From Paludibacter sp. (GTDB taxonomy: Bacteria; Bacteroidota; Bacteroidia; Bacteroidales; Paludibacteraceae): DNA of 64,000 nt. The stretch's first letter is position 1. Every line of letters begins with the position of its first letter. The position numbers were made by a program, and so were the translations under genes. The stretch is taken from the NCBI GenBank assembly GCA_028692715.1, contig JAQUWU010000003.1, positions 1 through 64,000 of the forward strand, in the 5' to 3' direction. This document shows positions 7,751 to 17,482 of this stretch, piece by piece. The notes under the pieces are model-generated. The model worked only from the letters and a program-made list of their open reading frames with translations. It searched no databases and was not told the origin of the DNA.

Positions 7751-8369
7751 TTTGGGTGCAAAATTCGATTTATTTCTATATTTTTTATAGATGGCTATCG
7801 TATATTTTTATTAACCCAAAATTAATAAATAGAACTTATATTATTGACTAGTAATGCTTTGTAGCATTTTGTCGCAACCTTCTGTATTTTTTGCTACAAA
7901 TTCAAAAACAGACAATCGAACCAATATTATTTGACTTTGCATGCAAGTTTAATATTGAATTTATTAAAAGAATATACACAGACAAATGATTTATTTTAAA
8001 CACTTTATCCTTCACAGAGCCAAAACAACAATTATTTTCTTGTAGTAATTTTTGTATTTTCAAAAGCAATTATTACATATTTTAAAGGTGTATATATTAA
8101 TTTAAAATAGAAGGGTAGTTCAATTTTTAATTAATTTGATGTTTTACAGTAAAAGATAGCATTATATTTAATTTTATTTAACACAACTCTCAGGTTTTAC
8201 TAGCAACTTATAACTTAGTTAAAATTCATACAGTGTTGAATTCTGTCAAATTCAGGATGGTTTTGTAGCAAAAACACCGATAAAACAGCCCTAAATCAAT
8301 CACTATAAAAAAACCACTCTGAAGTTTATTGACTTTCAGAGTGGTTTTATTCGTGCAAAATATCAACGG
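7751..8369. other. Intergenic region, no gene seen
   Basis: The 619 AT-rich bases lie between two minus-strand genes. They hold the terminator of the T9SS cargo gene (8310-8348) and must hold the promoter of the sorting-tail protein gene, which I could not place with confidence. A small hairpin (AATGCT-TTGT-AGCATT) is near 7853-7868. Nothing else stands out. Confidence 0.6.
8310..8348 (-). terminator. Intrinsic terminator after the T9SS cargo gene
   Basis: AAAACCACTCTGAA at 8310-8323 pairs perfectly with 8335-8348. Read on the minus strand, the stem ends in a T run. It lies just beyond the stop of the gene ending at 8370. Confidence 0.85.
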
Positions 8370-11300
8370 TTATTTTATCATAATTTGAATTGATTTTTGT
8401 GTAACAGCAGTTTCTGCTTTTAAAATATACAAACCGCTGGCAAGTTCTGTTAATACACTAAAATTTTCATTTGATTCGAATTTTCGGGTTTGAATAATTC
8501 TACCAGAAATATCGTACAGTTTCATCACTCCCGGATAGTCAGTTTGATTATCTAAATAAATCGTTTTATCACTGTTATATAGTTTCAATCCTGATGCTAT
8601 ATTTTGACTGCCTGTTGAGACATCAAGCGCATTAATAATTTTAAAACGAGTTTCAGGTTCTTTATTAGCTGCATCAAAAGTGTATTTTGAACCGTCCTGA
8701 GAAATATCAGTTGTAGTTCCATCGTACAAATCAACCAAATATAAGGTTGGATATTGCAATGACATATTCTGATGATTAAATGTCAGGGTATATCTGGTAT
8801 CACTTCCGGCTATAAAACCTATTTTTGTATTATTAAAGTCATCCACCGTATTTACTTGAAAGTCACCGGCAACTTCCTCTGCATAAATCTGAGGTGCAGA
8901 ACTAGCTCCAAATTGTTTGTATCCATCCCAGCCATTATCAAAACCTCTGGTGCAAGCGGACTCTGAAATCAACCATAATCTATCGGTATAATTCGTTCCT
9001 TTTACATCAATTCGTGTACTGATTTTCGTTGCTTGAGCAGCACGTTGCATAGATGTATTATTTGTCACAGTACCTGTAGAACTATAAGGTATTGAAAGCG
9101 TCGCCAATGAATTATCTTGCAAAACTTTAACAAGAAATGCCTGCATAGAAGGAATCTGTGAAGGCAAGTATTCATCAATACCTGCTACTGATTTTGGAAT
9201 AACAATCCATTGTCCGGGTTCTGAGCTTTCCACAGAAGAAGCCGCACCTGATCCAGCTGTAGTCCAATCATCGTACGAACCCGTATTGTATAAATAAACT
9301 GAATTTTCCATAATTTCTGAATTATCTGTTCCAAATACCAGAGCATTAATATTTATGGCAGCAGTATATGGATTTCCAATAAGATGTTGACCCGGATACT
9401 GCTTCCCTGATGTATAAGATAATTGTCCCGACGAATAGTCTTCATTTACAAGGTTTCCGCTAAACGAATAGGTTTTTCCAGACAATTGAGTCACCTCATA
9501 ACCCATAAACGGAGATAATGTAGCTCCATTTTGCAATTGAACCCAATGGCAAGTCTCGGCATATCCGGCATACCAACCTGCTTCATTAAACCTTCTTACA
9601 TAATTAACGCCATCTACAAATGTTGGGGATTTCTCAAGAGTTTGGACAGGAATACCCATAAATTGCCATTTATAACTAGAGGACTTAGCAGCTTTACTAT
9701 ACATTTCTATCGTTGCTTGCACAGGTGATTCGGATGCGTTGTGAAATATAAGGGAACCATTGGGTACTGTAGAACTGGCTTTGATCTGTAAAGCAGAAGT
9801 TCCACCTTCATTTTTCAAGGTGTCATTCACAGTCACTGATGCATTTGACTGAATAGTCAAGAGAGGACTTACAGCATCATGTGCTGCATTTATAGTTAGA
9901 TTATTAGCAACTGCATTGGTAGTTACCTCACAGTTTCCATCAACATATACCTTTACAGCAGGATGAAGCGCAGCTGTTGGAACAGTAGCATGATCCCAAC
10001 GGGTTGAAGTTGTAAAATCTTCTGCGGTTGTAACTCCTATAGAGTTAGTAAAAGTTGTAGTTGACCAAGGGGAGAAGGTATTAGGGTTATTAGCGCCAAA
10101 TTCAGTTGTTAGATATTTTTCAAAGTTAACTGTACCATTAAATTCAAAAGCTTGAATTGTATAAAGTGTTCCAGGATACAAATTTGTAACCTCAACAGAA
10201 GAGCCTGATCCATAATAAATACAATAGTAACCAGAAGAACCTAATTCATCTCCTTTAATATTCCAGTCTGAATTTGCATTATATTTATAATCATTATTGG
10301 GATTAGTAATTATTCCTGTTCCTTCTTTCATAAATACTGCACGTGAAGTAAGATTTCCATTTGTCCATCCAATAGTAGAGGTGGTAAAGGTAGGTGAAGT
10401 AGTTATATCGTAAGTTTGAATACCTGTGCCCGTTGAAACTTCAATAACATTACTAAAACCACTATAATTCCCTGTATTCATACTTAAAAGCAAGTAGTAA
10501 TAAGTTGTACCTGCAGCAAGTCCTGTTAAATTATACGAAAGTACGTTTTCTACAGAAATAAGATCTGCTGTATTGAATTCTGGGTCAGTTGAATAATATA
10601 AATAATATGCTTGTGCACCACCACCAACTTCCCAATTAGCTGTAAATCCTTGTGCAGTTATATTTGATGCTTCAATTGCGTTTGGAGCTTGTGGATAAAC
10701 TAACAAAACCCGTTCAACAGGTGTCGCAGATAGAACATTTTCATTACCAGCTTGTATAGCAGTTATTGTAGTTGATCCTGCACCAGTTATTGTAACCGTA
10801 CTCCCAGAAATAGTTGCTACGGTTTCATCACTACTAGTATAATTAACAGGTAAGCCACTACTTGATGACCCTGTTAAATCAAAAGCAGGATCACCATAAG
10901 TATACTCCAAAAAATCATCAAATGTAATGGTTTGTATTTCTTTAGTAGCAGTAACACTTATATCATCTATTGATAAAGTATGGTTAATAGCATCGTTTGA
11001 GTCCTCCCATCTTAACATTATTTCACTGCCTGCAGGAATATCTAAGTTGTTTATGTCAATTGTAATACCAGAAACTCTATTTTCGGCCAGATTGCCATCA
11101 AGTGTAGCTGCAGAACCACCGATTTGAGGACTAGCAAATTCAGATGTAGTTAGGATATAAGTTCCAGTAGTTAAGTTTGTAACTGAAGATCCGATTTGAT
11201 AACTCAATTTTATAAATTGAGTATTATAATCTGCAGCTTTTCTCCATTGCTCACCACTCCAGACAACCCGAATAGTGCCAATACGTTTTCCAGTATTATT

Positions 11301-11672
11301 TTTTAATCTCCAACCCAAATAGGCTTTCTTACCGACTGAACCCGTAAAAAATATACCTGCAGGATAAAACCCCAAGGATCTGTCGCTATTACTAGTAGAA
11401 CCAAACGAATATATACCTGAAGATGTCGTGCTGCCATCATCTGCTTTATACTGATTTGTAAAACTACTCTTGTAGTCAGTACTAGCATACCACGAAGCTA
11501 ATGTAGAATTGCTTGTCCAAGTTGCAGGTAACGTAGATGTTGTAAGCGTGTTGAAATCTTGACTTATTGTAGTTCCAATAGCTACAATAGAAGTTTGCCC
11601 ATACATATTCCCTATACCCACAGAAGCCAGGACAGTCAGAACAAATAAATATCTCAGTGTATTCTTTTTCAT
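8370..11672 (-). CDS. Large secreted T9SS cargo protein with fibronectin III-like domains
   Basis: The protein of 1100 residues begins with a signal peptide (residues 1-25, 'MKKNTLRYLFVLTVLASVG' then 'YGQ'). About 250-330 is an Ig-like repeat ('VATISGSTVTITGAGSTTI'), as in invasin or bacterial Ig modules. A fibronectin type III domain follows at about 333-415 ('TAQGFTANWEVGGGAQAYYL'), with a second related stretch to about 510. The last ~75 residues ('LYDISGRIIQTRKFES', 'LASGLYILKAE') are a T9SS type A sorting domain. The protein should therefore cross the outer membrane by the type IX system and be released or anchored to the surface. No catalytic domain is recognisable, so adhesion or binding is more likely than enzymatic action. 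Start ATG and terminator are clear. Confidence 0.88.
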   Translation of the reverse strand: MKKNTLRYLFVLTVLASVGIGNMYGQTSIVAIGTTISQDFNTLTTSTLPATWTSNSTLASWYASTDYKSSFTNQYKADDGSTTSSGIYSFGSTSNSDRSLGFYPAGIFFTGSVGKKAYLGWRLKNNTGKRIGTIRVVWSGEQWRKAADYNTQFIKLSYQIGSSVTNLTTGTYILTTSEFASPQIGGSAATLDGNLAENRVSGITIDINNLDIPAGSEIMLRWEDSNDAINHTLSIDDISVTATKEIQTITFDDFLEYTYGDPAFDLTGSSSSGLPVNYTSSDETVATISGSTVTITGAGSTTITAIQAGNENVLSATPVERVLLVYPQAPNAIEASNITAQGFTANWEVGGGAQAYYLYYSTDPEFNTADLISVENVLSYNLTGLAAGTTYYYLLLSMNTGNYSGFSNVIEVSTGTGIQTYDITTSPTFTTSTIGWTNGNLTSRAVFMKEGTGIITNPNNDYKYNANSDWNIKGDELGSSGYYCIYYGSGSSVEVTNLYPGTLYTIQAFEFNGTVNFEKYLTTEFGANNPNTFSPWSTTTFTNSIGVTTAEDFTTSTRWDHATVPTAALHPAVKVYVDGNCEVTTNAVANNLTINAAHDAVSPLLTIQSNASVTVNDTLKNEGGTSALQIKASSTVPNGSLIFHNASESPVQATIEMYSKAAKSSSYKWQFMGIPVQTLEKSPTFVDGVNYVRRFNEAGWYAGYAETCHWVQLQNGATLSPFMGYEVTQLSGKTYSFSGNLVNEDYSSGQLSYTSGKQYPGQHLIGNPYTAAININALVFGTDNSEIMENSVYLYNTGSYDDWTTAGSGAASSVESSEPGQWIVIPKSVAGIDEYLPSQIPSMQAFLVKVLQDNSLATLSIPYSSTGTVTNNTSMQRAAQATKISTRIDVKGTNYTDRLWLISESACTRGFDNGWDGYKQFGASSAPQIYAEEVAGDFQVNTVDDFNNTKIGFIAGSDTRYTLTFNHQNMSLQYPTLYLVDLYDGTTTDISQDGSKYTFDAANKEPETRFKIINALDVSTGSQNIASGLKLYNSDKTIYLDNQTDYPGVMKLYDISGRIIQTRKFESNENFSVLTELASGLYILKAETAVTQKSIQIMIK

Positions 11673-12267
11673 AATATATATTTTTAAAATCTATAAAATC
11701 GTTCTCTGACCCTAATTGATATCCATTTTATGTCCGATATCTGTTCGTAAATCTTTGAATTTTAGCAGGATTTAATCTGGGTTCTATTCCTTAAATGTTG
11801 TAATATCATCAACTTATTTCTCTCTGTTATTAAAGATGTTGAGTCTTTGTTACATCTAAATTCTCATTACACCATACAAACATAACAAATTAATCTTTAA
11901 GCTGTTACATTTGTATTTTGTAATACTTTATGCATAATAAATGTAGTTTTTATGACAAATAATTTAATATACAAAAACTATATTTAACGTGACGAATTGA
12001 TATTTTTCGAAATTGAAAATTGAAGGATATAAAATACTGAATGAATGAACAATACAAAGGGATTACTTTATTAGAAGTTAGGGTGTGTTAAATTTGCTTG
12101 TGGCAGATACTACTACACGAGTAGTATATTTGAGGATATTATAATACGGAAATAGGAGGGTAATAGCCAAAAAGGACAATAATTAAAGCAAATAATATAA
12201 CATTATTTAACTTATTACCGAAAAAAATAAGTGTTAATAAAGCTGACGATTGTAATTGAAGCAAATT
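11673..12267. other. Intergenic region, no gene seen
   Basis: The 595 bases lie between two minus-strand genes. On the minus strand a possible -7 element (TATGTTTG, complement of 11877-11884) may serve the T9SS cargo gene, which would give a long leader of about 200 bases. A perfect interrupted palindrome, ATACTACT-ACACG-AGTAGTAT, is at 12107-12127. Nothing else is recognisable. Confidence 0.5.
12107..12127. promoter_or_regulatory. Palindromic site, possible operator
   Basis: Eight-base arms ATACTACT and AGTAGTAT are perfectly inverted around ACACG. The size and symmetry fit a dimeric regulator site, but it lies 140 bases beyond the stop of mscS and 435 bases before the cargo gene start, so no target is evident. 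Confidence 0.3.
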
Positions 12268-13077
12268 TTATTTCTCGATATGAACAACTCTTTGAGGGAA
12301 TGGAATGGTTACATCCTTTTTCTTAAATTCATCAAATATCCGAACCCTGATTTCACTTTTAATATTTTCGGCTCTGAACACAGCGTCCGACCAAAAAAAC
12401 ACTTCAAAATTCAGAGATGAGTCTCCATAATCTGTAAACCGGACAAATGGGACTGGTTCTTTTTTGACTCCTTTTTGATGTACTACAGATTCTTTTAGGA
12501 TATTCATTACTAAGTTCACATCGGAAGAATAATCAACACCAACTTTGATTTCAAAACGGGATGTTATATCGCTATGCGTCCAGTTTATTAATTGATTTTG
12601 TGTGAGTTGAGTATTTGGCAAGATAATATATTTGTCATCCCGGGTTAACACGGTCGTCGTTCTTAAATTAATTTCTTGCACCTGACAAACCAAACCGTTC
12701 ACATCTATTATATCGTTTACTTTTACCGATGAGTCAATTAACAAAATAATACCTGAAACAAAATCGCTGAATAAATTCTGAAGTCCTAAACCAACACCCA
12801 CGAGCAATGCTGCAGAACTGGCAATAAGAATTGATAAATTGAATCCAAGCATTTGCAATCCGATAACAAATGACAAAACAAGGATAAAGTACTTTAATAG
12901 ATTGAAAATGGCATACTTCTTCGATTGATCAATTCTGGTTATTCTGAAAATAACCTTTTTAATTAATCGTATAATGATTAAAATTGTTACAACAAAAAGA
13001 AATAGCTTTAACAACGAAAAAACATTCAAGCTGGTGCCATCTATCTCGAACAACTTATAATTAAGTATTTCTTTCAT
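12268..13077 (-). CDS. mscS: Small-conductance mechanosensitive channel, MscS family
   Basis: From ATG 13077 the protein has 269 residues; a TTG three codons upstream (13086) is possible but weaker. Three membrane segments lie in about 15-110. The Gly/Ala-rich pore helix appears as 'SSAALLVGVGLGLQNLFSD' (about 90-108), the hallmark of MscS TM3. The beta domain follows ('DIIDVNGLVCQVQEINLRTTTVL'), then the cytoplasmic cage. The length is close to E. coli MscS (286). The role is to release solutes on hypo-osmotic shock through the inner membrane. It is divergent from the feo operon, with about 225 bases between them. Confidence 0.92.
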   Translation of the reverse strand: MKEILNYKLFEIDGTSLNVFSLLKLFLFVVTILIIIRLIKKVIFRITRIDQSKKYAIFNLLKYFILVLSFVIGLQMLGFNLSILIASSAALLVGVGLGLQNLFSDFVSGIILLIDSSVKVNDIIDVNGLVCQVQEINLRTTTVLTRDDKYIILPNTQLTQNQLINWTHSDITSRFEIKVGVDYSSDVNLVMNILKESVVHQKGVKKEPVPFVRFTDYGDSSLNFEVFFWSDAVFRAENIKSEIRVRIFDEFKKKDVTIPFPQRVVHIEK

Positions 13078-13268
13078 ATTTATCAATCATTATTCAGGGA
13101 AATAATAAAACTCTTTATATTGAATAATTAAAACATAAAAGTAACAATTTTTCGATAAATTGTACGCACATTCATAATATTAAACCCAAATTATAAACAT
13201 TTTCATATTATTCTATAATATTTCGGACAATAATTAAAGAATCATTCTTTAGAATCAATCTAAATAAG

Positions 13269-13276
13269 TATCTTTG
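13269..13276 (+). promoter_or_regulatory. -7 element of the feo operon promoter
   Basis: TATCTTTG matches TAnnTTTG, 28 bases before the TTG start at 13304. No TTTG is seen at the right distance upstream. No Fur-box match was obvious by eye. Confidence 0.5.
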
Positions 13277-13303
13277 CACAAAAATTAAAAACACATTTAA
13301 ACC

Positions 13304-15820
13304 TTGAAATTATCAGAGCTTAAAACAGGTGAAAAAGCCTCAATTGTAAAGGTCCTGGGTCATGGAGGATTTCGCAAACGCATTGTAGAAATGGGGTTTG
13401 TGAAGGGGAAAGTTGTATGCTCAATTTTAAATGCACCACTCAACGACCCAATCAAATATAGTGTTATGGGCTATGAGGTTTCATTGCGTAGAAGTGAAGC
13501 TGCCCTGATTGAGATAGTAAGTGAAGAGGAAGCACGATTATCAAAATCTCATTCTGAAATTCGTACCGGCTTAATGGACGAAGAAGAGGTGAGGAGAATG
13601 GCTTTAAACAAACGAAAAGAAATAAGTGTTGCGCTGGTTGGAAATCCCAATTGTGGAAAAACAACTCTTTTTAATTTTGCATCCGGCGGACATGAGCATG
13701 TTGGAAATTATAGTGGTGTGACTGTTGATGCAAAAGAGGGTACTTTCGAGTTTCGCGGATACAAAATTACGTTGGTAGATTTACCCGGAACCTATTCGTT
13801 GACAGCCTATTCACCTGAAGAAAAATACGTTCGCGGTTATATATCGGAGAAAATGCCCGATGTCATTATCAATGTGGTTGATAGCACAAATCTTGAACGA
13901 AACTTATATCTCACCACTCAGCTAATTGACATGAATGTGAGAACTATCGTTGCACTAAACATGTACGATGAGTTGGAACATAGTGGCGATAAACTGGATT
14001 ATAAAACGCTTGGTAAACTTATCGGAATTCCTTTTGTGCCGACTGTTGCAAAAAAAAGTATTGGCATTGATGATCTTTTTAGAATGGTCATTAAACTTTA
14101 TGAAGGAAGCGATGTATTGAATGATGAGGGAATTCTTATTTCATCTGTAAAAGATGATGATTTATTAGATAATTATCTCCACAGTATTGAAATGCACCAT
14201 CAACATGATAAAAAACATCATGCATCCGACTTTACAGGAGTTCATAAAGTGCACGAAACAGCCAGACATATCCATATAAATCATGGTGCAGAGATTGAAC
14301 TCAGTATTCAACGATTAAAAATCCCCATAGCTTTAAACTCATCCTTAAGAGCTAATTATTCTACACGCTTTCTTGCCATTAAATTACTGGAAAATGATAA
14401 AGAAATTGAAAAAATTATCAGCAAATTACCAAATGCTCAACCGATACTTTCACTTCGCGATATTGAGTCAAAAAGACTTAAAACAGAACTAAAAGAAGAT
14501 GCCGAATCGGCTATAACGGATGCAAAATACGGTTTTATTCATGGTGCTTTGAAAGAAACCTGGACTGATGGCAAAAAGAAACACAAGCACAAACGAACAT
14601 CAAAGATTGATGCTTTAGTCACGCATAAATACTGGGGTTATCCCATATTTTTGTTGTTTTTGTATATCATGTTTCAAGGCACTTTTACACTTGGCCAATA
14701 TCCAATGGATCTTATTAATGCCGGAGTTGGTTGGTTAGGAAATTTTGTTCAAAAATCGATGAGCGAAGGTTCATTACGCGATCTATTGGTAAATGGAATT
14801 ATTGGTGGTGTTGGAGGAGTAATTGTTTTTTTACCCAACATTTTATTGTTGTATTTTTTTATTTCATTAATGGAAGATACGGGTTATATGGCTCGTGCAG
14901 CATTTATCATGGATAAAATAATGCACAAAATGGGACTTCATGGTAAATCATTTATTCCATTAATAATGGGGTTTGGATGCAACGTTCCGGCAATATTGGC
15001 AACACGAACCATTGAAAACCGCAATGCTAGAATGATTACCATACTCATAAACCCACTCATGTCCTGCAGTGCTCGTTTACCTGTTTACCTATTGTTGGCT
15101 GGAGCCTTTTTTCCAAACAATGCCGGTCTGGTTTTGTTTGGTATTTATATGACAGGGATTGTGTTGGCCGTAATATTGTCAAGGTTATTCAAGCGCTTTT
15201 TATTCAAAAAGGAAGAAACTCCTTTTGTTATGGAATTACCACCATACCGTGTTCCTACACTGAAATCGATGTTAAGTCACACATGGGAAAAAGGCGAACA
15301 ATACCTTAAGAAAATGGGAACAGTCATTTTGATTGGTTCAATTATCATCTGGTTCCTGGGATATTACCCACGACCTGAAAATGCATCAACAATGACGCAG
15401 ACTGAACGAATGGAACAACAGGAAAACTCGTATATCGGACAGATTGGACATTTTATTCAACCGGTTATCGCACCCCTAGGTTTCGATTGGAAAATAGGAG
15501 TTTCGTTATTATCCGGAGTTGCAGCAAAAGAAATTGTAGTAAGCACCTTAAGTGTTTTATATACAGGCGATCCGGATGGTGATATTGATTCTTTGTCCAA
15601 AAGGCTTCAAACAGAAGTTAATGCAGATGGCAACTCCTCCTTTACTCCTGTAATAGCTTTAGGATTAATGTTATTTGTGCTAATATATTTCCCCTGTCTG
15701 GCCACAATTGTTGCTATAAAAAATGAAACGAAAAGTTGGGGTTGGGCTTTATTTGCAGCTAGTTACAGTTTAGTATTGGCATGGCTGATGGCATTTGCCG
15801 TATTTCAGATTTTTGGATAG
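13304..15820 (+). CDS. feoB: Ferrous iron transporter, FeoA-FeoB fusion
   Basis: This 838-residue protein starts at TTG; the FeoA domain begins at once, so no later start fits. Residues 1-75 are a FeoA (SH3-like) domain. The GTPase domain follows, with G1 'GNPNCGKT' at 113-120 and G3 'DLPGTYSLTAYSPEE'. The membrane part (about 445-838) has the two Gate regions, 'PLIMGFGCNVPAILATRTIE' and 'LSGVAAKEIVVSTL'. It imports Fe2+ across the inner membrane. Between the GTPase and membrane parts is an unusual His-rich stretch, residues 293-327, with 11 His in 35 residues, then a Lys/His run before the first helix. It is followed 41 bases later by its Cys-rich partner gene. Confidence 0.96.
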   Translation: MKLSELKTGEKASIVKVLGHGGFRKRIVEMGFVKGKVVCSILNAPLNDPIKYSVMGYEVSLRRSEAALIEIVSEEEARLSKSHSEIRTGLMDEEEVRRMALNKRKEISVALVGNPNCGKTTLFNFASGGHEHVGNYSGVTVDAKEGTFEFRGYKITLVDLPGTYSLTAYSPEEKYVRGYISEKMPDVIINVVDSTNLERNLYLTTQLIDMNVRTIVALNMYDELEHSGDKLDYKTLGKLIGIPFVPTVAKKSIGIDDLFRMVIKLYEGSDVLNDEGILISSVKDDDLLDNYLHSIEMHHQHDKKHHASDFTGVHKVHETARHIHINHGAEIELSIQRLKIPIALNSSLRANYSTRFLAIKLLENDKEIEKIISKLPNAQPILSLRDIESKRLKTELKEDAESAITDAKYGFIHGALKETWTDGKKKHKHKRTSKIDALVTHKYWGYPIFLLFLYIMFQGTFTLGQYPMDLINAGVGWLGNFVQKSMSEGSLRDLLVNGIIGGVGGVIVFLPNILLLYFFISLMEDTGYMARAAFIMDKIMHKMGLHGKSFIPLIMGFGCNVPAILATRTIENRNARMITILINPLMSCSARLPVYLLLAGAFFPNNAGLVLFGIYMTGIVLAVILSRLFKRFLFKKEETPFVMELPPYRVPTLKSMLSHTWEKGEQYLKKMGTVILIGSIIIWFLGYYPRPENASTMTQTERMEQQENSYIGQIGHFIQPVIAPLGFDWKIGVSLLSGVAAKEIVVSTLSVLYTGDPDGDIDSLSKRLQTEVNADGNSSFTPVIALGLMLFVLIYFPCLATIVAIKNETKSWGWALFAASYSLVLAWLMAFAVFQIFG

Positions 15821-15861
15821 AAAATTTATTTTTATCGCATTAAATAATAATCATAGAGGAT

Positions 15862-16020
15862 ATGCAAGATATAATAGTTTTAATTGTAGGAATTATCGTT
15901 TTCGGCTATGTCGGCTGGAAAATTTATAAACTGATAACCCGAAAACCGAGTGCTGCCGATAAATGTGGTGGCTGTACTGGTTGTGCTTTAAAGGAAAAAA
16001 CAGATTGTACTATAAAATAA
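15862..16020 (+). CDS. FeoB-associated Cys-rich membrane protein
   Basis: The protein has 52 residues. An N-terminal membrane helix (residues 4-18) is followed by basic 'WKIYKLITRK' and the cysteine cluster 'CGGCTGCALKEKTDC' (Cys35, 38, 41, 49). This is the layout of the small Cys-rich FeoB partner found in many Bacteroidota and Firmicutes feo operons. The family is thought to help FeoB, perhaps by binding iron or an iron-sulfur cluster; the mechanism is not established. The stop TAA shares one base with the next start (TAATG at 16018-16022), so the following porin gene is probably translationally coupled. Confidence 0.88.
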   Translation: MQDIIVLIVGIIVFGYVGWKIYKLITRKPSAADKCGGCTGCALKEKTDCTIK

Positions 16021-17168
16021 TGGGGCAAGTCAGGAATCAGATTACAACTGTTTTGAAAAAAATATTCACGCTTACAATTTACATTGCATTCTTTACCAAC
16101 ACTATAAAGTCTGAAAGCAATGTAGTGAATCAATCAAAACCACTAGAAATTGGCGCATCGTATACCGGCGATTTAGTGTCGAATTTTGTAGGTGGAATTA
16201 AAACCGGAACTACCTACCTTGGATTGATAAACGTGGCAGCAGATTTTGATACTCAACAGGCAAACTGGTGGAATGGTGGTGAATTTTTTGTAAACATTGC
16301 CAACACTCACGGTGGAACTCCTTCGGCCAATTTAGTGGGAGATTTTCAAGGGATTTCAAATATTGAGGCTGGAAATCTCACCTTCTTATATGAACTTTGG
16401 TACAAACAAAACATTGGCCAATTCGAATTTACACTCGGCTTGCAGGATTTGAATGCCAATTTTGCAACCAACGAGAATGGAGCTATTTTCACAAACAGTT
16501 CGTTTGGAATTCAATCCAGTCTTGCCGATAATATCTCCACTCCTATTTTTCCATTAACCGCTTTAGGCATTAATGCCAAATGGAATTTTTCTGATGAGTT
16601 TGCGTGGCAAGCTGCCATTTACGATGGAACACCTGATGATTTTGAAAGCAATCCATTTAATATCAACTGGGAATTAAGTAAAGAACAAGGTTTTTTGGCA
16701 GTAACTGAATTTCAGTATTTTAATAGTCTATTGAAAAACAGAACAGGGAATTACAAACTTGGAATTTATTTTCATGAACATAACGACAACACGAATGTTC
16801 AACAGGAAAATGGTGGTTTGTATTTTGTTGGAGAACAACAAGTAACTGAAAATTTTTATCTATTTTCACAAATAGGGTTCAGTCCAAAAAGCAAAAACAC
16901 ACACAATCAATTTTATAGTTTAGGATTAAATTGCAAAAAAGTGTTTGAAAAAAGACCAAATGATGAGTTTGGACTGGCAATTGCCTATGCAGTGATTGAT
17001 GGGAATAATATTGGAAGTGAAACGGCTATAGAATTATTGTATTTATTTTCATTTAGTTCTCATTTTTATCTTAAACCGGATTTAGAATATATTATTAATC
17101 CGGCTGGAACGAATGTGAAACTACCTAACGCTCTTGTCGGATCCATTCGGGTTGGCCTAAACTTCTAA
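16020..17168 (+). CDS. OprB-like outer-membrane porin
   Basis: From ATG 16020 the protein has 382 residues. An upstream ATG-initiated extension from 15963 is rejected because it would overlap the Cys-rich gene. The signal peptide is about 1-32. The body has the alternating aromatic and Gly-rich pattern of a beta-barrel and resembles carbohydrate-selective porins of the OprB family ('WWNGGEFFVNIANTHGG', 'IGQFEFTLGLQDLNANF', 'AWQAAIYDGTPDD'), ending in Phe ('GSIRVGLNF') as outer-membrane barrels do. It overlaps the stop of the Cys-rich gene by one base. Known OprB porins pass sugars; coupling to feo suggests this one may serve iron uptake, which is inference. Confidence 0.8.
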   Translation: MGQVRNQITTVLKKIFTLTIYIAFFTNTIKSESNVVNQSKPLEIGASYTGDLVSNFVGGIKTGTTYLGLINVAADFDTQQANWWNGGEFFVNIANTHGGTPSANLVGDFQGISNIEAGNLTFLYELWYKQNIGQFEFTLGLQDLNANFATNENGAIFTNSSFGIQSSLADNISTPIFPLTALGINAKWNFSDEFAWQAAIYDGTPDDFESNPFNINWELSKEQGFLAVTEFQYFNSLLKNRTGNYKLGIYFHEHNDNTNVQQENGGLYFVGEQQVTENFYLFSQIGFSPKSKNTHNQFYSLGLNCKKVFEKRPNDEFGLAIAYAVIDGNNIGSETAIELLYLFSFSSHFYLKPDLEYIINPAGTNVKLPNALVGSIRVGLNF

Positions 17169-17305
17169 AGTTTATGGTTATTTCAGTTTATATTTTAAGA
17201 AAATATATTATATGATTATCCGCAAGTTAACCTAATTTAAATTCGAGACAAGGATTAATATTGGTTTTTGATTAAAAAAAATGATTTCTATAAATAAAAA
17301 ATTAT

Positions 17306-17368
17306 AACCACGAATTTACACAGATTAATAATATGCATTTTTAGTGAAAATTCGTGTAATTCGTGGTT
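17306..17368. repeat. Hairpin repeat with 'accacgaatt' arms
   Basis: AACCACGAATTTACAC at 17306-17321 pairs with GTGTAATTCGTGGTT at 17354-17368, with one bulged base. Sequences of this type ('accacgaatt...') are scattered between genes in many Bacteroidota genomes. Here it may double as the terminator of the feo-porin operon, although no good T run follows. Confidence 0.6.
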
Positions 17369-17427
17369 GAAAATGAATTCTATATTTTATTATTACAAAA
17401 TAATTGTGTTTAATATTTATAGGAGCT

Positions 17428-17457
17428 TTTGCTAATAATCATTATATGTTATTTTTG
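17428..17457 (+). promoter_or_regulatory. Promoter of yjbQ
   Basis: TTTG at 17428-17431, an 18-base spacer and TATTTTTG at 17450-17457. The position decides the start: the ATG at 17483 lies 25 bases downstream, while the earlier in-frame start at 17429 would lie inside the promoter. Confidence 0.65.
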
Positions 17458-17482
17458 TCAGGTAAAATTAACTTTTAAAACT

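Larger units (their letters stand above)
17169..17482. other. Intergenic region with hairpin repeat and promoter
   Basis: The 314 bases after the porin gene hold a long hairpin (17306-17368), which may end the feo transcript, and the yjbQ promoter (17428-17457). Confidence 0.7.

Noticed and set aside
11303-11488. Open frame opposite the T9SS cargo gene region
   Set aside because: It and similar frames at 9531-9728 and 10927-11127 are shadows of the large gene, which has signal peptide and sorting domain.
15963-16019. N-terminal extension of the OprB-like porin
   Set aside because: It would overlap the Cys-rich FeoB partner and displaces the signal peptide; ATG 16020 gives a proper one.
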